A stretch of DNA of 64,000 nucleotides, taken from assembly GCA_035403355.1 (NCBI GenBank), contig DAONFA010000006.1, positions 8,994 through 72,993 of the forward strand. Direction: 5' to 3'. Position numbers and translations under genes: made by a program. Below the pieces are notes generated by a model that worked only from the letters and a program-made list of their open reading frames with translations, was not told the origin of the DNA and searched no databases. Source of the DNA: Candidatus Cloacimonas sp. GTDB taxonomy: Bacteria; Cloacimonadota; Cloacimonadia; Cloacimonadales; Cloacimonadaceae. Shown here piece after piece: positions 1-7,907 of the stretch (the stretch's first letter is position 1; the number at the start of each line of letters is the position of its first letter).

Positions 1-443
1 ATCCTGGTCCAGTTATGTCCATCCGCTGAACGATATAGACCATCCCTTTCACCTACATAATACACTTGGTTATTAGGATTGAACTTTACAAAATTAGGCA
101 TTATAAACCATTCATTCAGTTGCCAGTTATGCGTGTTAACATCAAAGTTATAAATGCCATCGCTGAAAGTTAAATCTCCCATAGCAACCAGCATCGTATC
201 CGCATTCAGCATATAAGTGCCTCTAATAGTTAAACCTGAATCAAAATAGGAATAACTATTCCAGACCCCATTTTCCCAAAGGCAAAGTTTTTTCTGATTA
301 TTTATCAGAATTCCAAAACTCGCGGGCATTTGATCTAAATTGGCGCAAGAAAAGTCCTCTGCCACAGGTCCGAAGGCATCAACTTGAAAGGCAGAACATG
401 ATATTGCGCAAATCAGTAGGGCAAAGATAAAAATATTCTTCAT
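1..443 (-). CDS. Secreted protein, 3' end cut by window edge
   Basis: The reading frame is open from an ATG at 443 to the window edge (147 codons visible) and has a strong Shine-Dalgarno (GAGGAGG, 4 nt before ATG). The N-terminus is a clear Sec signal peptide: MKN, a hydrophobic core (IFIFALLICAI), then SCSAF; SCSA could be a signal peptidase I site, and a lipobox is less likely. The mature part is rich in Trp, Tyr, Asn and short beta-strand stretches (LWENGVWNSYSYFDSG; YVGERDGLYRSADGHNW), which resembles beta-propeller/BNR-like repeats of exported proteins. The function is not recognised. The C-terminus, where a sorting domain would be expected, lies outside the window. Confidence 0.75.
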   Translation of the reverse strand, partial: MKNIFIFALLICAISCSAFQVDAFGPVAEDFSCANLDQMPASFGILINNQKKLCLWENGVWNSYSYFDSGLTIRGTYMLNADTMLVAMGDLTFSDGIYNFDVNTHNWQLNEWFIMPNFVKFNPNNQVYYVGERDGLYRSADGHNWTR

Positions 444-666
444 TTTCGCCTCCTCTTTCCTTAAAAAGAGTAAAAAAAAAAGTAAACCAAACTCCTTGTA
501 AGCTCCATATAAAAAATAAGCGAAAAACAAGAAAAAGCAAATTAGACAACAGAGATATGCAACAGGGATGTTACGGATTAAGAAGTAGCTTAACTGTAAT
601 ATTACTTATTTCATCAATTCTGCTAATCCAAGTTGTCCAGTTATCTGAGTTCTATTTTTTTAGCAA

Positions 667-1482
667 CTACTCCTTGCTTAAAGCATCCTTCATTTCCAGG
701 GTTAATCTTCTTGCTTCTTTCCCGGCAGCAGAGGCAAAATCATTTCCCCGGGAAGCAAAAATGATGCCTCTTGAGCTATTGACCAAAATATTGGGTGTTG
801 CCAAACTATCTTTTGCCTCTTGTAAAACTGTTTTCAGGTCTCCACCCTGAGCTCCAATTCCGGGAATTAGCAATATTCTGTTTCGTAGTAAGTTTCTCAT
901 TGCTTTTAAATTTGCACTATAAGTTGCACCTATCACGGCTCCGAAATTCTCCTTTGGATAATTCTGCAACCAGTCAGCTATTTTTTCTGCCATACCCTCT
1001 TTCAGAAAATCGGCGGCTGAAGGATTGGAAGTTAAACATAAAACAAAAGCAAAAGCATTTCTTTCTTGAATCGGCTGCATAACATCGCTTCCCATAAGAG
1101 GATTTAAGGTGATGGCATCCACTTTGAGGTCAGCAAAAAAAGCAGATAGATAGGCAGTCATAGTATTGCCAATATCCCCAATTTTCGCATCCAAAATCAC
1201 AGGAATATTTTCCGGAATGAATTCCACCGTTTTATAAAGGGCATCCAAACCGCGCATTCCATCTGCCAGATAAAATGCCAAATTGGGCTTATAAGCACAA
1301 GCAAATTCAGCAGTTGATTCAATAATGGCTTGATTAAATTCCCAAATCGGATTGGCGGTTTTTTTTGCGCTTTCCGGAAGCTGCCCAAGTTCAGGGTCCA
1401 GCCCTACACAAAGCACTGATTTTATTTCTTGATAGCGTTCCTGATATTTATACCAAAACGATTTTAACACTATCTTCACCAT
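667..1482 (-). CDS. pyrF: Orotidine 5'-phosphate decarboxylase (type 2 subfamily)
   Basis: Decarboxylates OMP to UMP, the last step of de novo pyrimidine synthesis in the cytoplasm. The 271-aa length fits the longer 'type 2' PyrF subfamily. Visible motifs are the N-terminal phosphate/substrate strand CVGLDPE (about 25-31), the lysine of YKPN (about 64-67), the catalytic DAKIGD charge network (98-103) and a C-terminal SSRGIIFAS phosphate-binding segment. The ATG at 1482 is chosen; a TTG lies one codon upstream. The start overlaps the 3' end of pyrR by 35 bp, so the two are very probably cotranscribed and translationally coupled, giving a regulator/enzyme pair. Confidence 0.95.
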   Translation of the reverse strand: MVKIVLKSFWYKYQERYQEIKSVLCVGLDPELGQLPESAKKTANPIWEFNQAIIESTAEFACAYKPNLAFYLADGMRGLDALYKTVEFIPENIPVILDAKIGDIGNTMTAYLSAFFADLKVDAITLNPLMGSDVMQPIQERNAFAFVLCLTSNPSAADFLKEGMAEKIADWLQNYPKENFGAVIGATYSANLKAMRNLLRNRILLIPGIGAQGGDLKTVLQEAKDSLATPNILVNSSRGIIFASRGNDFASAAGKEARRLTLEMKDALSKE

Positions 1483-1984
1483 CAATTTCTTCCAGAGAGA
1501 CCTTAATTATTTCCTCTTTGGAAGTGGGCACATTTTTGCCTACATAATCCGCTTTAATAGGCAGTTCCCGATGACCCCGATCAATTAAAACAGCCAGCTG
1601 AATGTGTTTCGGTCTGCCAAAATCCATTAAAGCATCAATGGCGGCACGAACCGTCCTTCCTGTGTAAAGAACATCATCCACAAGAACAACAACTGCATTT
1701 TCAATCTCAAAATCAATTGCCGAGCCCTTAATAACCGGCTGATGACTAATCGTAGAAAGATCATCCCGATATAAAGTTATATCCAAAATGCCAACCGGAA
1801 CTTCCTGATTGGATATAAGCTTTAAATAACTGGAAAGACGTTCTGCCAAAGGAACTCCCCGCGAACGAATACCCACCAGACGGATTTTTTCCAACCCGCG
1901 ATTCTGTTCAATAATTTCGTGAGCCATTCTTTGCAGGGAACGCTCCATTTGGTCTTTGTCCATTATTTGACTTTTTACTTGCAT
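1448..1984 (-). CDS. pyrR: PyrR-type pyrimidine regulator / uracil phosphoribosyltransferase
   Basis: A 178-aa phosphoribosyltransferase-fold protein. The PRPP-binding loop VVVLVDDVLYTGRT (98-111) and an SRGVPLAERL segment near residue 41 are typical of PyrR. In Firmicutes PyrR binds UMP and attenuates pyr mRNA, and it also has uracil phosphoribosyltransferase activity; which role dominates here cannot be told from sequence. The start has an excellent SD (AAGGAGG, 4 nt before ATG at 1984). It lies directly upstream of and overlaps pyrF. No convincing PyrR-binding loop was recognised in the 5' leader. Confidence 0.93.
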   Translation of the reverse strand: MQVKSQIMDKDQMERSLQRMAHEIIEQNRGLEKIRLVGIRSRGVPLAERLSSYLKLISNQEVPVGILDITLYRDDLSTISHQPVIKGSAIDFEIENAVVVLVDDVLYTGRTVRAAIDALMDFGRPKHIQLAVLIDRGHRELPIKADYVGKNVPTSKEEIIKVSLEEIDGEDSVKIVLV

Positions 1985-1985
1985 T

Positions 1986-2147
1986 TTACCTCCTTACTAA
2001 GGGGCAATGTATGGAAAGAGCTGTTCTTCTGAGATGGGCAGTAAGTTCATACTGTCCCAACCCGGAAAATTCTTGTGTCCGTTGATGAATATCCGCACAG
2101 AGTAACATCCTCACTTTCCAAACCTGCATATTTTTATAATTACACAT
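1986..2147 (-). CDS. Possible 53-aa leader ORF ahead of pyrR
   Basis: An uninterrupted 53-codon frame starts at ATG 2147 and ends with TAA at 1986-1988, one base before the pyrR ATG; its last codons (AGG AGG TAA) form the pyrR Shine-Dalgarno. The product would begin MCNYKNMQVW and end CPLVRR. There is no clear SD for the first ATG, and the arrangement may be chance. If translated, ribosome passage would couple it to pyrR. No homologue is recognised. Confidence 0.2.
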   Translation of the reverse strand: MCNYKNMQVWKVRMLLCADIHQRTQEFSGLGQYELTAHLRRTALSIHCPLVRR

Positions 2148-2152
2148 AACTG

Positions 2153-2257
2153 TTCACCCTTCACCCTTCACTTTTCACCGTTCACCCTTCACCGTTCACC
2201 CTTCACCGTTCACCCTTCACCGTTCACTGTTCACCGTTCACCGTTCACCGTTCACTT
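2153..2257. repeat. Heptamer minisatellite (TTCACCN, 15 units)
   Basis: Fifteen consecutive 7-bp units (TTCACCC/TTCACCG, with TTCACTT and TTCACTG variants) fill the space between the pyrR leader and the 5S/OadA-like gene. The last unit contains that gene's stop codon (complement at 2252-2254) and final Lys codon. A second array of the same heptamer lies at 10693-10825. Confidence 0.95.
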
Positions 2258-4237
2258 GACAACTGCTAACACATCCCCTTTGGCAACATTAGCTCCTCCG
2301 TTAAAAGGTGCTTCCACAAGCACTCCATCAACCGGAGAAGGGATATTATTATACATTTTCATTGCTTCCAAAACGAGGACTGTATCTCCCTGTTTAACAG
2401 AATCACCAGGTTTTTTTTCATATCTGATAAACATTCCCGGCATCGGGGCAGTTATTTTGGTTCCGCCTTCAGAATTAACTACGGGAGCAGGTTTTGGTGC
2501 AGGAGCAGGATTGGATGGCTTAACCGGGGAACCTGAATTATTAGCCGGTTTTGTTACCGGGTCTGAAGTTTGGGGTGCAGGATGCGAACTGATAATTTTG
2601 GGGGTTGCTCCTTTTTCAGAGACCTCTACCAGGTAATAAGTATTATCCACAAAAACATCAAACTGACGTAGGTCTTTAGGTTTATCCTGCGGTTCCGTTT
2701 TTTCTATCAGTTTACCTGCTTTGGCTTTAGCAATCAGTTCTTCTTCTTTTTTAATATCCTCCAGGGTTTTGGGCTTCATATCTTCCGGCATTGGTTCCAA
2801 GCCATATTTAATTCTTAAGAACTTTTTGCCGGTGAGGTTATAGAGGGCAACAATCAGCTCATCATCAATGCTTTTAGCCAAGCCCTCGCATTCTTTATGA
2901 ACTTGTTCCATAGCAGGAGGAATTACATCTCCGGGACGACAGGTTATTGGTGTTTCGCCTTTAGGATAACCTTTCAATGCTTTTTTCTGTACTTCCGGAT
3001 TGATGGGTAAAGTAGTTTTTCCATAAAGACCATAACAAAGGTCTTTCACCTGTTCCGTAATCCGGGAATATTCACCTTCATATTTATCAAACAAGGCATT
3101 ATTAACTGCCTGAATACCAACAATCTGACTGGTAGGAGTAACTAAAGGAATTTGACCCAGGTCTTTTCTCACCTTAGGAATTTCCTTAAACACATCGTCC
3201 AGCTTATCCAAAGCATCCATTTGGCGTAATTGATTTACCAGGTTGGAAAGCATTCCGCCCGGGGTCTGATGAATTATTACATCGGTATCAATTATGGAGA
3301 ATTTGGTAGTATCAGCAAATTCCATATACTTAGGAATATCTTTCTCCATTGCTTTGCCGATTTTGTTTAAAAGTTTGATGTCAAAACCGGTATCCCGATT
3401 GGTTCCCAAAAGAGAAATTACCAGGGGTTCAATAGCCGGATGAGAAGTTCTATAAGCATAGGGTGCTACACAAGTATCTATAATATCAACTCCTGCTTCA
3501 ATAGCTTTTAACAAAGCCAAGTCCCCCATCCCGGAAGTGAAATGGGTGTGCAGATGAACAGGAACTTTCACATTTTCCTTCAGTGCCTTAATAAGTTCGT
3601 AAGCATCATAAGGAGCAACTATGCCTGCCATATCTTTAATGCAAATTGTATCAGCACCAAGCTCTTCCAGTTGTTTGGCTTTACTTACATAATACTCAAT
3701 ATTATAAATATCGCCACCCATTCTTTGTTCGGTTAAAGAAAAACAGATTGCGCCTTCAAATGCTTTCTTGTTTTTCTTGATGATTTTAACTGCGGTTATA
3801 AAATTGCGAAAGTCATTCAAAGCATCAAACACCCGAAATATATCAATGCCGTTATCGCAACAGCGCTGGACAAATGCTTCTACAACATCATCCGCATAAT
3901 TTTGATAACCAACCAGATTTTGTCCTCTTAATAACATTGAAAACGGGGTTTTGGTAATATGTTTTTTCAGCACTCTAATTCTTTCCCAGGGGTCTTCTCC
4001 CAAGTAACGATGCATAGTGTCAAAAGTTGCTCCGCCCCAAACCTCCATAGAGTAAAAGCCAACCTGGTCCATCAGTTCTGCCACATTTAGCATATCTTCG
4101 GTTCTGCCTCTGGTGGCAAAAAGTGACTGATGCCCATCCCGAAAAGTTAAATCCTGAACTTTAACAGGATTTTCCGCTTTGGGTCGGTTCGGTTCATAAT
4201 GCATAGTAGTCATTTCTACGCAACTATGTTTATCCAT
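2252..4237 (-). CDS. Biotin-dependent carboxyltransferase (transcarboxylase 5S / OadA / PycB-like) with biotinyl domain
   Basis: A 661-aa protein combining a TIM-barrel carboxyltransferase domain (about 25-300) and its conserved C-terminal extension with a Pro/Ala-rich linker (about 555-590) and a biotinyl domain; the biotinylated lysine is K627 in EAMKM. Metal and substrate residues are visible: FRDGHQS (33-38), the active-site lysine of IKDMAG (K201) and the HLHTH metal ligands (228-232). The family includes oxaloacetate decarboxylase alpha, pyruvate carboxylase B and the 5S subunit of methylmalonyl-CoA:pyruvate transcarboxylase. With an MmdA/12S-like gene upstream and no membrane beta subunit, a soluble transcarboxylase moving carboxyl between methylmalonyl-CoA and pyruvate is the best inference. 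SD AAGGAG precedes ATG 4237. Confidence 0.9.
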   Translation of the reverse strand: MDKHSCVEMTTMHYEPNRPKAENPVKVQDLTFRDGHQSLFATRGRTEDMLNVAELMDQVGFYSMEVWGGATFDTMHRYLGEDPWERIRVLKKHITKTPFSMLLRGQNLVGYQNYADDVVEAFVQRCCDNGIDIFRVFDALNDFRNFITAVKIIKKNKKAFEGAICFSLTEQRMGGDIYNIEYYVSKAKQLEELGADTICIKDMAGIVAPYDAYELIKALKENVKVPVHLHTHFTSGMGDLALLKAIEAGVDIIDTCVAPYAYRTSHPAIEPLVISLLGTNRDTGFDIKLLNKIGKAMEKDIPKYMEFADTTKFSIIDTDVIIHQTPGGMLSNLVNQLRQMDALDKLDDVFKEIPKVRKDLGQIPLVTPTSQIVGIQAVNNALFDKYEGEYSRITEQVKDLCYGLYGKTTLPINPEVQKKALKGYPKGETPITCRPGDVIPPAMEQVHKECEGLAKSIDDELIVALYNLTGKKFLRIKYGLEPMPEDMKPKTLEDIKKEEELIAKAKAGKLIEKTEPQDKPKDLRQFDVFVDNTYYLVEVSEKGATPKIISSHPAPQTSDPVTKPANNSGSPVKPSNPAPAPKPAPVVNSEGGTKITAPMPGMFIRYEKKPGDSVKQGDTVLVLEAMKMYNNIPSPVDGVLVEAPFNGGANVAKGDVLAVVK

Positions 4238-4249
4238 TTATGTCTCCTT

Positions 4250-4438
4250 TTATCTGTTTCTTTTAATTATTCTTCTTTGCGTTAAATCGCGATATTGCAT
4301 TGTTAATGCTCTACCGTAAGCAGTATAGGGTTGAGAGGGAATTCCTCTTTGCGGTTCCTTAAAAGTTATAGCTGTTTCTTCACTTTGAATGAGGGCTATC
4401 ACAGCTCCGATAGCGGCAATTTCTTTATTGTCTTTCAT
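4250..4438 (-). CDS. Small MmdE/OadG-tail-like subunit (62 aa)
   Basis: This 62-aa ORF sits 19 bp after the MmdA-like gene and 12 bp before the biotin-carrying subunit, on the same strand. Its N-terminal helix EIAAIGAVIALIQSEE (5-20) matches the pattern of the soluble C-terminal segment of OadG/MmdD subunits and of the 55-aa MmdE of Veillonella methylmalonyl-CoA decarboxylase, as remembered from the literature. The N-terminal membrane helix of OadG/MmdD is absent, which fits a soluble complex. The likely role is to hold the carboxyltransferase and biotin subunits together. The assignment rests on position and one short motif. Confidence 0.65.
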   Translation of the reverse strand: MKDNKEIAAIGAVIALIQSEETAITFKEPQRGIPSQPYTAYGRALTMQYRDLTQRRIIKRNR

Positions 4439-4457
4439 CGTTCAATTCCCTTTTCTA

Positions 4458-6011
4458 TTATAGAGGAATGTTCCCATGTTTTTTCGGGGGCAAACTTTCA
4501 CTCTTGGTGCAAAGTATTTCCAGAGCGTCAATTAAGCGTTTACGGGTTTGCGAAGGGACGATAACAGCATCCACATAACCTCGTTCAGCTGCTACATAAG
4601 GATTATTAAATTGCGCTTCATAAATCTGAATCATTTCCTGCCGTTTTGCTTCAGGATTTTCTGCAGAGTTAATCTCCTTGCGGAAAATAATATTAGCAGC
4701 GCCTTGTGCACCCATAACAGCTATTTCTGCCATAGGCCAGGCAAAAACCATATCCGCTCCTAAATGTTTGCTACTCATAGCTATATAGCTGCCTCCATAA
4801 TCCTTGCGCGTAACGACTGTCAATTTGGGAACTGTTGCCTCAGAATAACACCATAAAAGTTTTGCTCCATGACGAATAATTCCATTCCACTCCTGATGAG
4901 TTCCGGGAAGGTATCCTGGCACATCTACAAAAGTTACCAAGGGAATATTAAAAGCATCGCAAAAACGCACAAAACGCGTTGCCTTATCGGAAGCATCAAT
5001 ATCTAAACACCCTGCTAAAACAGCTGGCTGACTGGCTATGATACCAATTACCCTTCCATTTAAGCGCGCAAAACCAATAATCACATTTTGGGCATAATAA
5101 TAATGGGGCTCAAAAAAGATACCGTTATCTACAACGCTATGAATAACATCCCGCATATCATAACCCATCTTTGGGTCATCAGGAATTATGGAATCCAATT
5201 CTGAACATACCCGCCACGGGTCATCAAGGTTCTGAACTCTTGGTGGTTCTTCCATATTATTGGAAGGCAGATAGGAGAGCAGAACTTTTATCTGTTCAAT
5301 GGCATCGGCATCGTTTTCACAGGCAAAATGGGCATTGCCGCTTTTGCTGTTATGAGCCATTGCCCCACCCAATTCTTCTTGATTTGTATCTTCGCCTGTT
5401 ACGGCACGAATTACATCGGGACCGGTAATAAACATAAAACTGGTGTTTTTTACCATAAAAACAAAATCCGTCATTGCTGGAGAATAAACAGCTCCACCAG
5501 CACAGGGACCCATAATTGCAGTTATTTGAGGGATAACTCCACTGGCACGGGAATTTCGGAAAAAGATGTCTCCATAACCTTTTAAAGCATCAACTCCTTC
5601 CTGAATTCTTGCCCCACCTGAATCTTGAATGCCCACTACAGGAACTCCGCTTTTTAAAGCCATATCCATAATTTTGCAGATTTTGGCAGCATGCATTTCT
5701 CCCAAAGAACCACCTCGGGAAGTAAAATCCTGACTGAAAGCAAAAACAGGACGACCATCTACTAAACCATGACCTGTAATAACGCCATCGGAAGGGATTT
5801 CTATTTTTTCCATACCAAAATTATCACAGCGGTGCGAAACGAACATATCCAATTCCCGAAAAGTGCCTTCATCAAAAAGAAGTCCCAGCCGTTCCCGGGC
5901 TGTTAATTTACCCCCCTGTTTTTGTTTGGCAATGGCTTTTTCACCACCCATTTGAAGTATTTTTTCTTCTTTTTCCAGTAAGCCCTGGATTGCATCTTTT
6001 GTGGATTGCAT
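4458..6011 (-). CDS. mmdA: Acyl-CoA carboxyltransferase (methylmalonyl-CoA decarboxylase alpha / transcarboxylase 12S)
   Basis: A 517-aa member of the crotonase-fold carboxyltransferase family (MmdA, PccB, transcarboxylase 12S), essentially full length. Diagnostic segments are KLTARERLGLLFDEGTF near the N-terminus, DSGGARIQEGVDALKGYGDIF, the first oxyanion region GPCAGGAVYSPAMTDFVFM, GPDVIRAVTGE and, in the C-terminal half, GYLPGTHQEWNGIIRHGAK and KDYGGSYIAMSSKHLGAD. It transfers CO2 between (methyl)malonyl-CoA and biotin. It is the first gene of a three-gene minus-strand operon with the 62-aa subunit and the biotin carrier, so biotin is supplied in trans from the third gene. Substrate (propionyl versus other acyl-CoA) is inferred from closeness to MmdA. 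Confidence 0.92.
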   Translation of the reverse strand: MQSTKDAIQGLLEKEEKILQMGGEKAIAKQKQGGKLTARERLGLLFDEGTFRELDMFVSHRCDNFGMEKIEIPSDGVITGHGLVDGRPVFAFSQDFTSRGGSLGEMHAAKICKIMDMALKSGVPVVGIQDSGGARIQEGVDALKGYGDIFFRNSRASGVIPQITAIMGPCAGGAVYSPAMTDFVFMVKNTSFMFITGPDVIRAVTGEDTNQEELGGAMAHNSKSGNAHFACENDADAIEQIKVLLSYLPSNNMEEPPRVQNLDDPWRVCSELDSIIPDDPKMGYDMRDVIHSVVDNGIFFEPHYYYAQNVIIGFARLNGRVIGIIASQPAVLAGCLDIDASDKATRFVRFCDAFNIPLVTFVDVPGYLPGTHQEWNGIIRHGAKLLWCYSEATVPKLTVVTRKDYGGSYIAMSSKHLGADMVFAWPMAEIAVMGAQGAANIIFRKEINSAENPEAKRQEMIQIYEAQFNNPYVAAERGYVDAVIVPSQTRKRLIDALEILCTKSESLPPKKHGNIPL

Positions 6012-6137
6012 CAGTTATCCTCTCTATTTCTTAACTTTATTTTTGTGTTTTCTCTATCCTGTTTTTTATTGCGGGTATTGATTTTAACTTAATAAAGCAC
6101 ATTCTTATTAAGCTTTATTTTGTCAAATCAAATTTCC

Positions 6138-7433
6138 TTAAGAGGAAAGTGATTTTTCCTCCGGCAAAGCCGTCTGTTCAGCAAAATTACCTTGCAGCCA
6201 AAGATTAATCAGGTAAAAGCTTTCATTGGCGGGAAGCGCATTAAATTTTCCCCGGGCATCAACTAACTCCAAGCCAAATCGGGTTCTACGATAAAGAATT
6301 GTAAGGCGTTCAGGATAAAGCATTTTAGCCGCGTAAGAGAAACTATCGCTAATATCATAAAGATAAGAATATATGCAATGGTGCATTTCCTCACCTTCTA
6401 TATAGAGTTCCACGGAATTGTGAATATGTTCAATCCAAAGGGTATCACACTTAATATCTTTAGCTATTCCGGCAGGAAATTGGGTGTGATTTATCTGTTT
6501 CAGCTTAATTATCTGATTTACCAACTCATCGTGAACGGTTTTTATCTCTGTTATATTTTTCAAGTTCGGTTTTTTAATCGGTATCCCATTTGTTTCACAA
6601 ATAGCATACATTCGGTTAATATCATTAATCAGACGACTGATATCCACGACTTCTTCTTCGTTCATTGTAGCGATTTCCGCAATACAATTATAGCTAATCA
6701 TTTTTTCCTCTCTTCGGCAGACAAGAACTATGCTGTAAGCATTGTGCACCGGAAAAAAAGAGAGTTGCCTAAGCAAGGCAGGATTGTTTTGTAAAGAAGT
6801 TCTAAGAATAAAATAGAGATTAGTGTTTAGCTTTTGCGGCTTTATTTTGGCAAAGGTCTTAACCATTGTTTCGCAAGCAGGAAAACCAAAATAGGCAAGG
6901 ATGTCTTTGCGTTTAATTTTCACCAGTCGCATTGCCGATTGCCAATATTTCTTGCTTTTTAAGGGATGAAAAATAGCGTGAGCACCAAGTAAATAACCCA
7001 AGGCAGGATTGGATTGCATCAGTTCAAAAGCATAATTCCCTCCTCTAATTAACAGGCAATAGAGAAACCAATAACGATCGGGAAAACGGTTCAATAAATC
7101 CACTTGCTCTTTGCCTACATAAGCAACAATGTTTTTATAGATAGTCGCTTTGTGCAAAGCATTTTTCCGAATGGCGTAAACCGGGCTTTCCAAATTCCGA
7201 AGATTGGGAGGCGTAAATAGAAAAGGAAAGGGTTTATAGGGCATATCGCACTGCCAATTATTATTCTTCAAGATCTTAGAATATGCTGCAGGATAGGGTT
7301 TTGCAAGGCGTATAACTTCTATTCTATACCTCGTATAATGATAGATTTTGCCTTGCTCCGGATTGAAGACAAGGGCACTTTTATCTATTTTCCGATAAGA
7401 ATCAGGAACGAAGGGTTTAATTTCACTCGCCAT
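6138..7433 (-). CDS. PcfJ-like protein
   Basis: A 431-aa protein. The C-terminal region carries EMHHCIYSYLYDI (about 348-360) followed by LTILYRR, LELVDARGKFNALP and a final FYLINLWLQ. This order, with HHCxxxY and then a strand and 'ARGKxN' segment, is the hallmark of PcfJ-domain proteins first noted on conjugative plasmids; their function is unknown. The N-terminal 300 residues are Lys/Arg-rich with no recognised domain. No other conjugation gene lies nearby, so there is no support for a plasmid origin here. SD is weak (GGAGGAGTTC before ATG). The gene stands alone between the transcarboxylase operon and a divergent glycosyltransferase pair. Confidence 0.7.
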   Translation of the reverse strand: MASEIKPFVPDSYRKIDKSALVFNPEQGKIYHYTRYRIEVIRLAKPYPAAYSKILKNNNWQCDMPYKPFPFLFTPPNLRNLESPVYAIRKNALHKATIYKNIVAYVGKEQVDLLNRFPDRYWFLYCLLIRGGNYAFELMQSNPALGYLLGAHAIFHPLKSKKYWQSAMRLVKIKRKDILAYFGFPACETMVKTFAKIKPQKLNTNLYFILRTSLQNNPALLRQLSFFPVHNAYSIVLVCRREEKMISYNCIAEIATMNEEEVVDISRLINDINRMYAICETNGIPIKKPNLKNITEIKTVHDELVNQIIKLKQINHTQFPAGIAKDIKCDTLWIEHIHNSVELYIEGEEMHHCIYSYLYDISDSFSYAAKMLYPERLTILYRRTRFGLELVDARGKFNALPANESFYLINLWLQGNFAEQTALPEEKSLSS

Positions 7434-7685
7434 AGAAGAACTCCTCCTATATATTTATCACTTTTCCGTCACTTATGTTTTTGTTTCTGAGATTCAAGCT
7501 ATATGCTAATTCCGGTTTATAAAAAACTGTCAAGATAAAACCCGCTTTTTTTTCTATCACCCTATTTTTTAAAACAGGGTAGTATAAACTCTATTCTCTT
7601 TGCCCTTTGCCCGAGCCCAAAAGGCAACATAATGATCGCGATGGAGGCGTAAACCCCTCGTAAATTTCACGATGTAAACCGAGCC

Positions 7686-7710
7686 AGGTTTTGACAGTAA
7701 GTCAAAACCT
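7686..7710. repeat. Isolated hairpin, 10-bp stem
   Basis: Perfect inverted repeat AGGTTTTGAC / GTCAAAACCT with a 5-nt loop (AGTAA), in the 474-bp divergent intergenic region 7434-7907. It resembles hairpin B of the arrays at 21731 and 63634 in stem shape (GGTTxxxAC). The rest of 7434-7685 is AT-rich and shows no gene. Confidence 0.75.
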
Positions 7711-7764
7711 ACTTCCGGTTACAATTTTGTGTAGTCGGAGCTCGCTGAGACACCTTTTTTTTCT

Positions 7765-7793
7765 TCCGGAAGGACGGTGTCCTCATCGTTCAT
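7765..7793 (-). repeat. Decayed copy of the AACGATG-AGGA hairpin repeat
   Basis: On the minus strand this reads AACGATG, AGGA, CACCGTC, then CTTCCGG: the same unit as in the array at 63634-64000 (AACGATG AGGA CATCGTT CTTCCG) with stem mismatches. It shows that the element is dispersed and not confined to arrays. Confidence 0.7.
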
Positions 7794-7843
7794 TATTGTT
7801 GCCCTGTTTTTAATAATGAAAAGAGCAAAATTCGCATTTCCCC

Positions 7844-7849
7844 TTGACA
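7844..7849 (+). promoter_or_regulatory. Candidate -35 box of the glycosyltransferase pair
   Basis: A perfect TTGACA lies 58 bp before the ATG at 7908. At 17-bp spacing the -10 position is poor (AATGTT), so this is only a weak promoter suggestion. Confidence 0.25.
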
Positions 7850-7907
7850 TAAAAACAGCGCATAAGAATGTTAAAAAAAATGGATAAATGAAGAGGCAAC
7901 TCCGATA

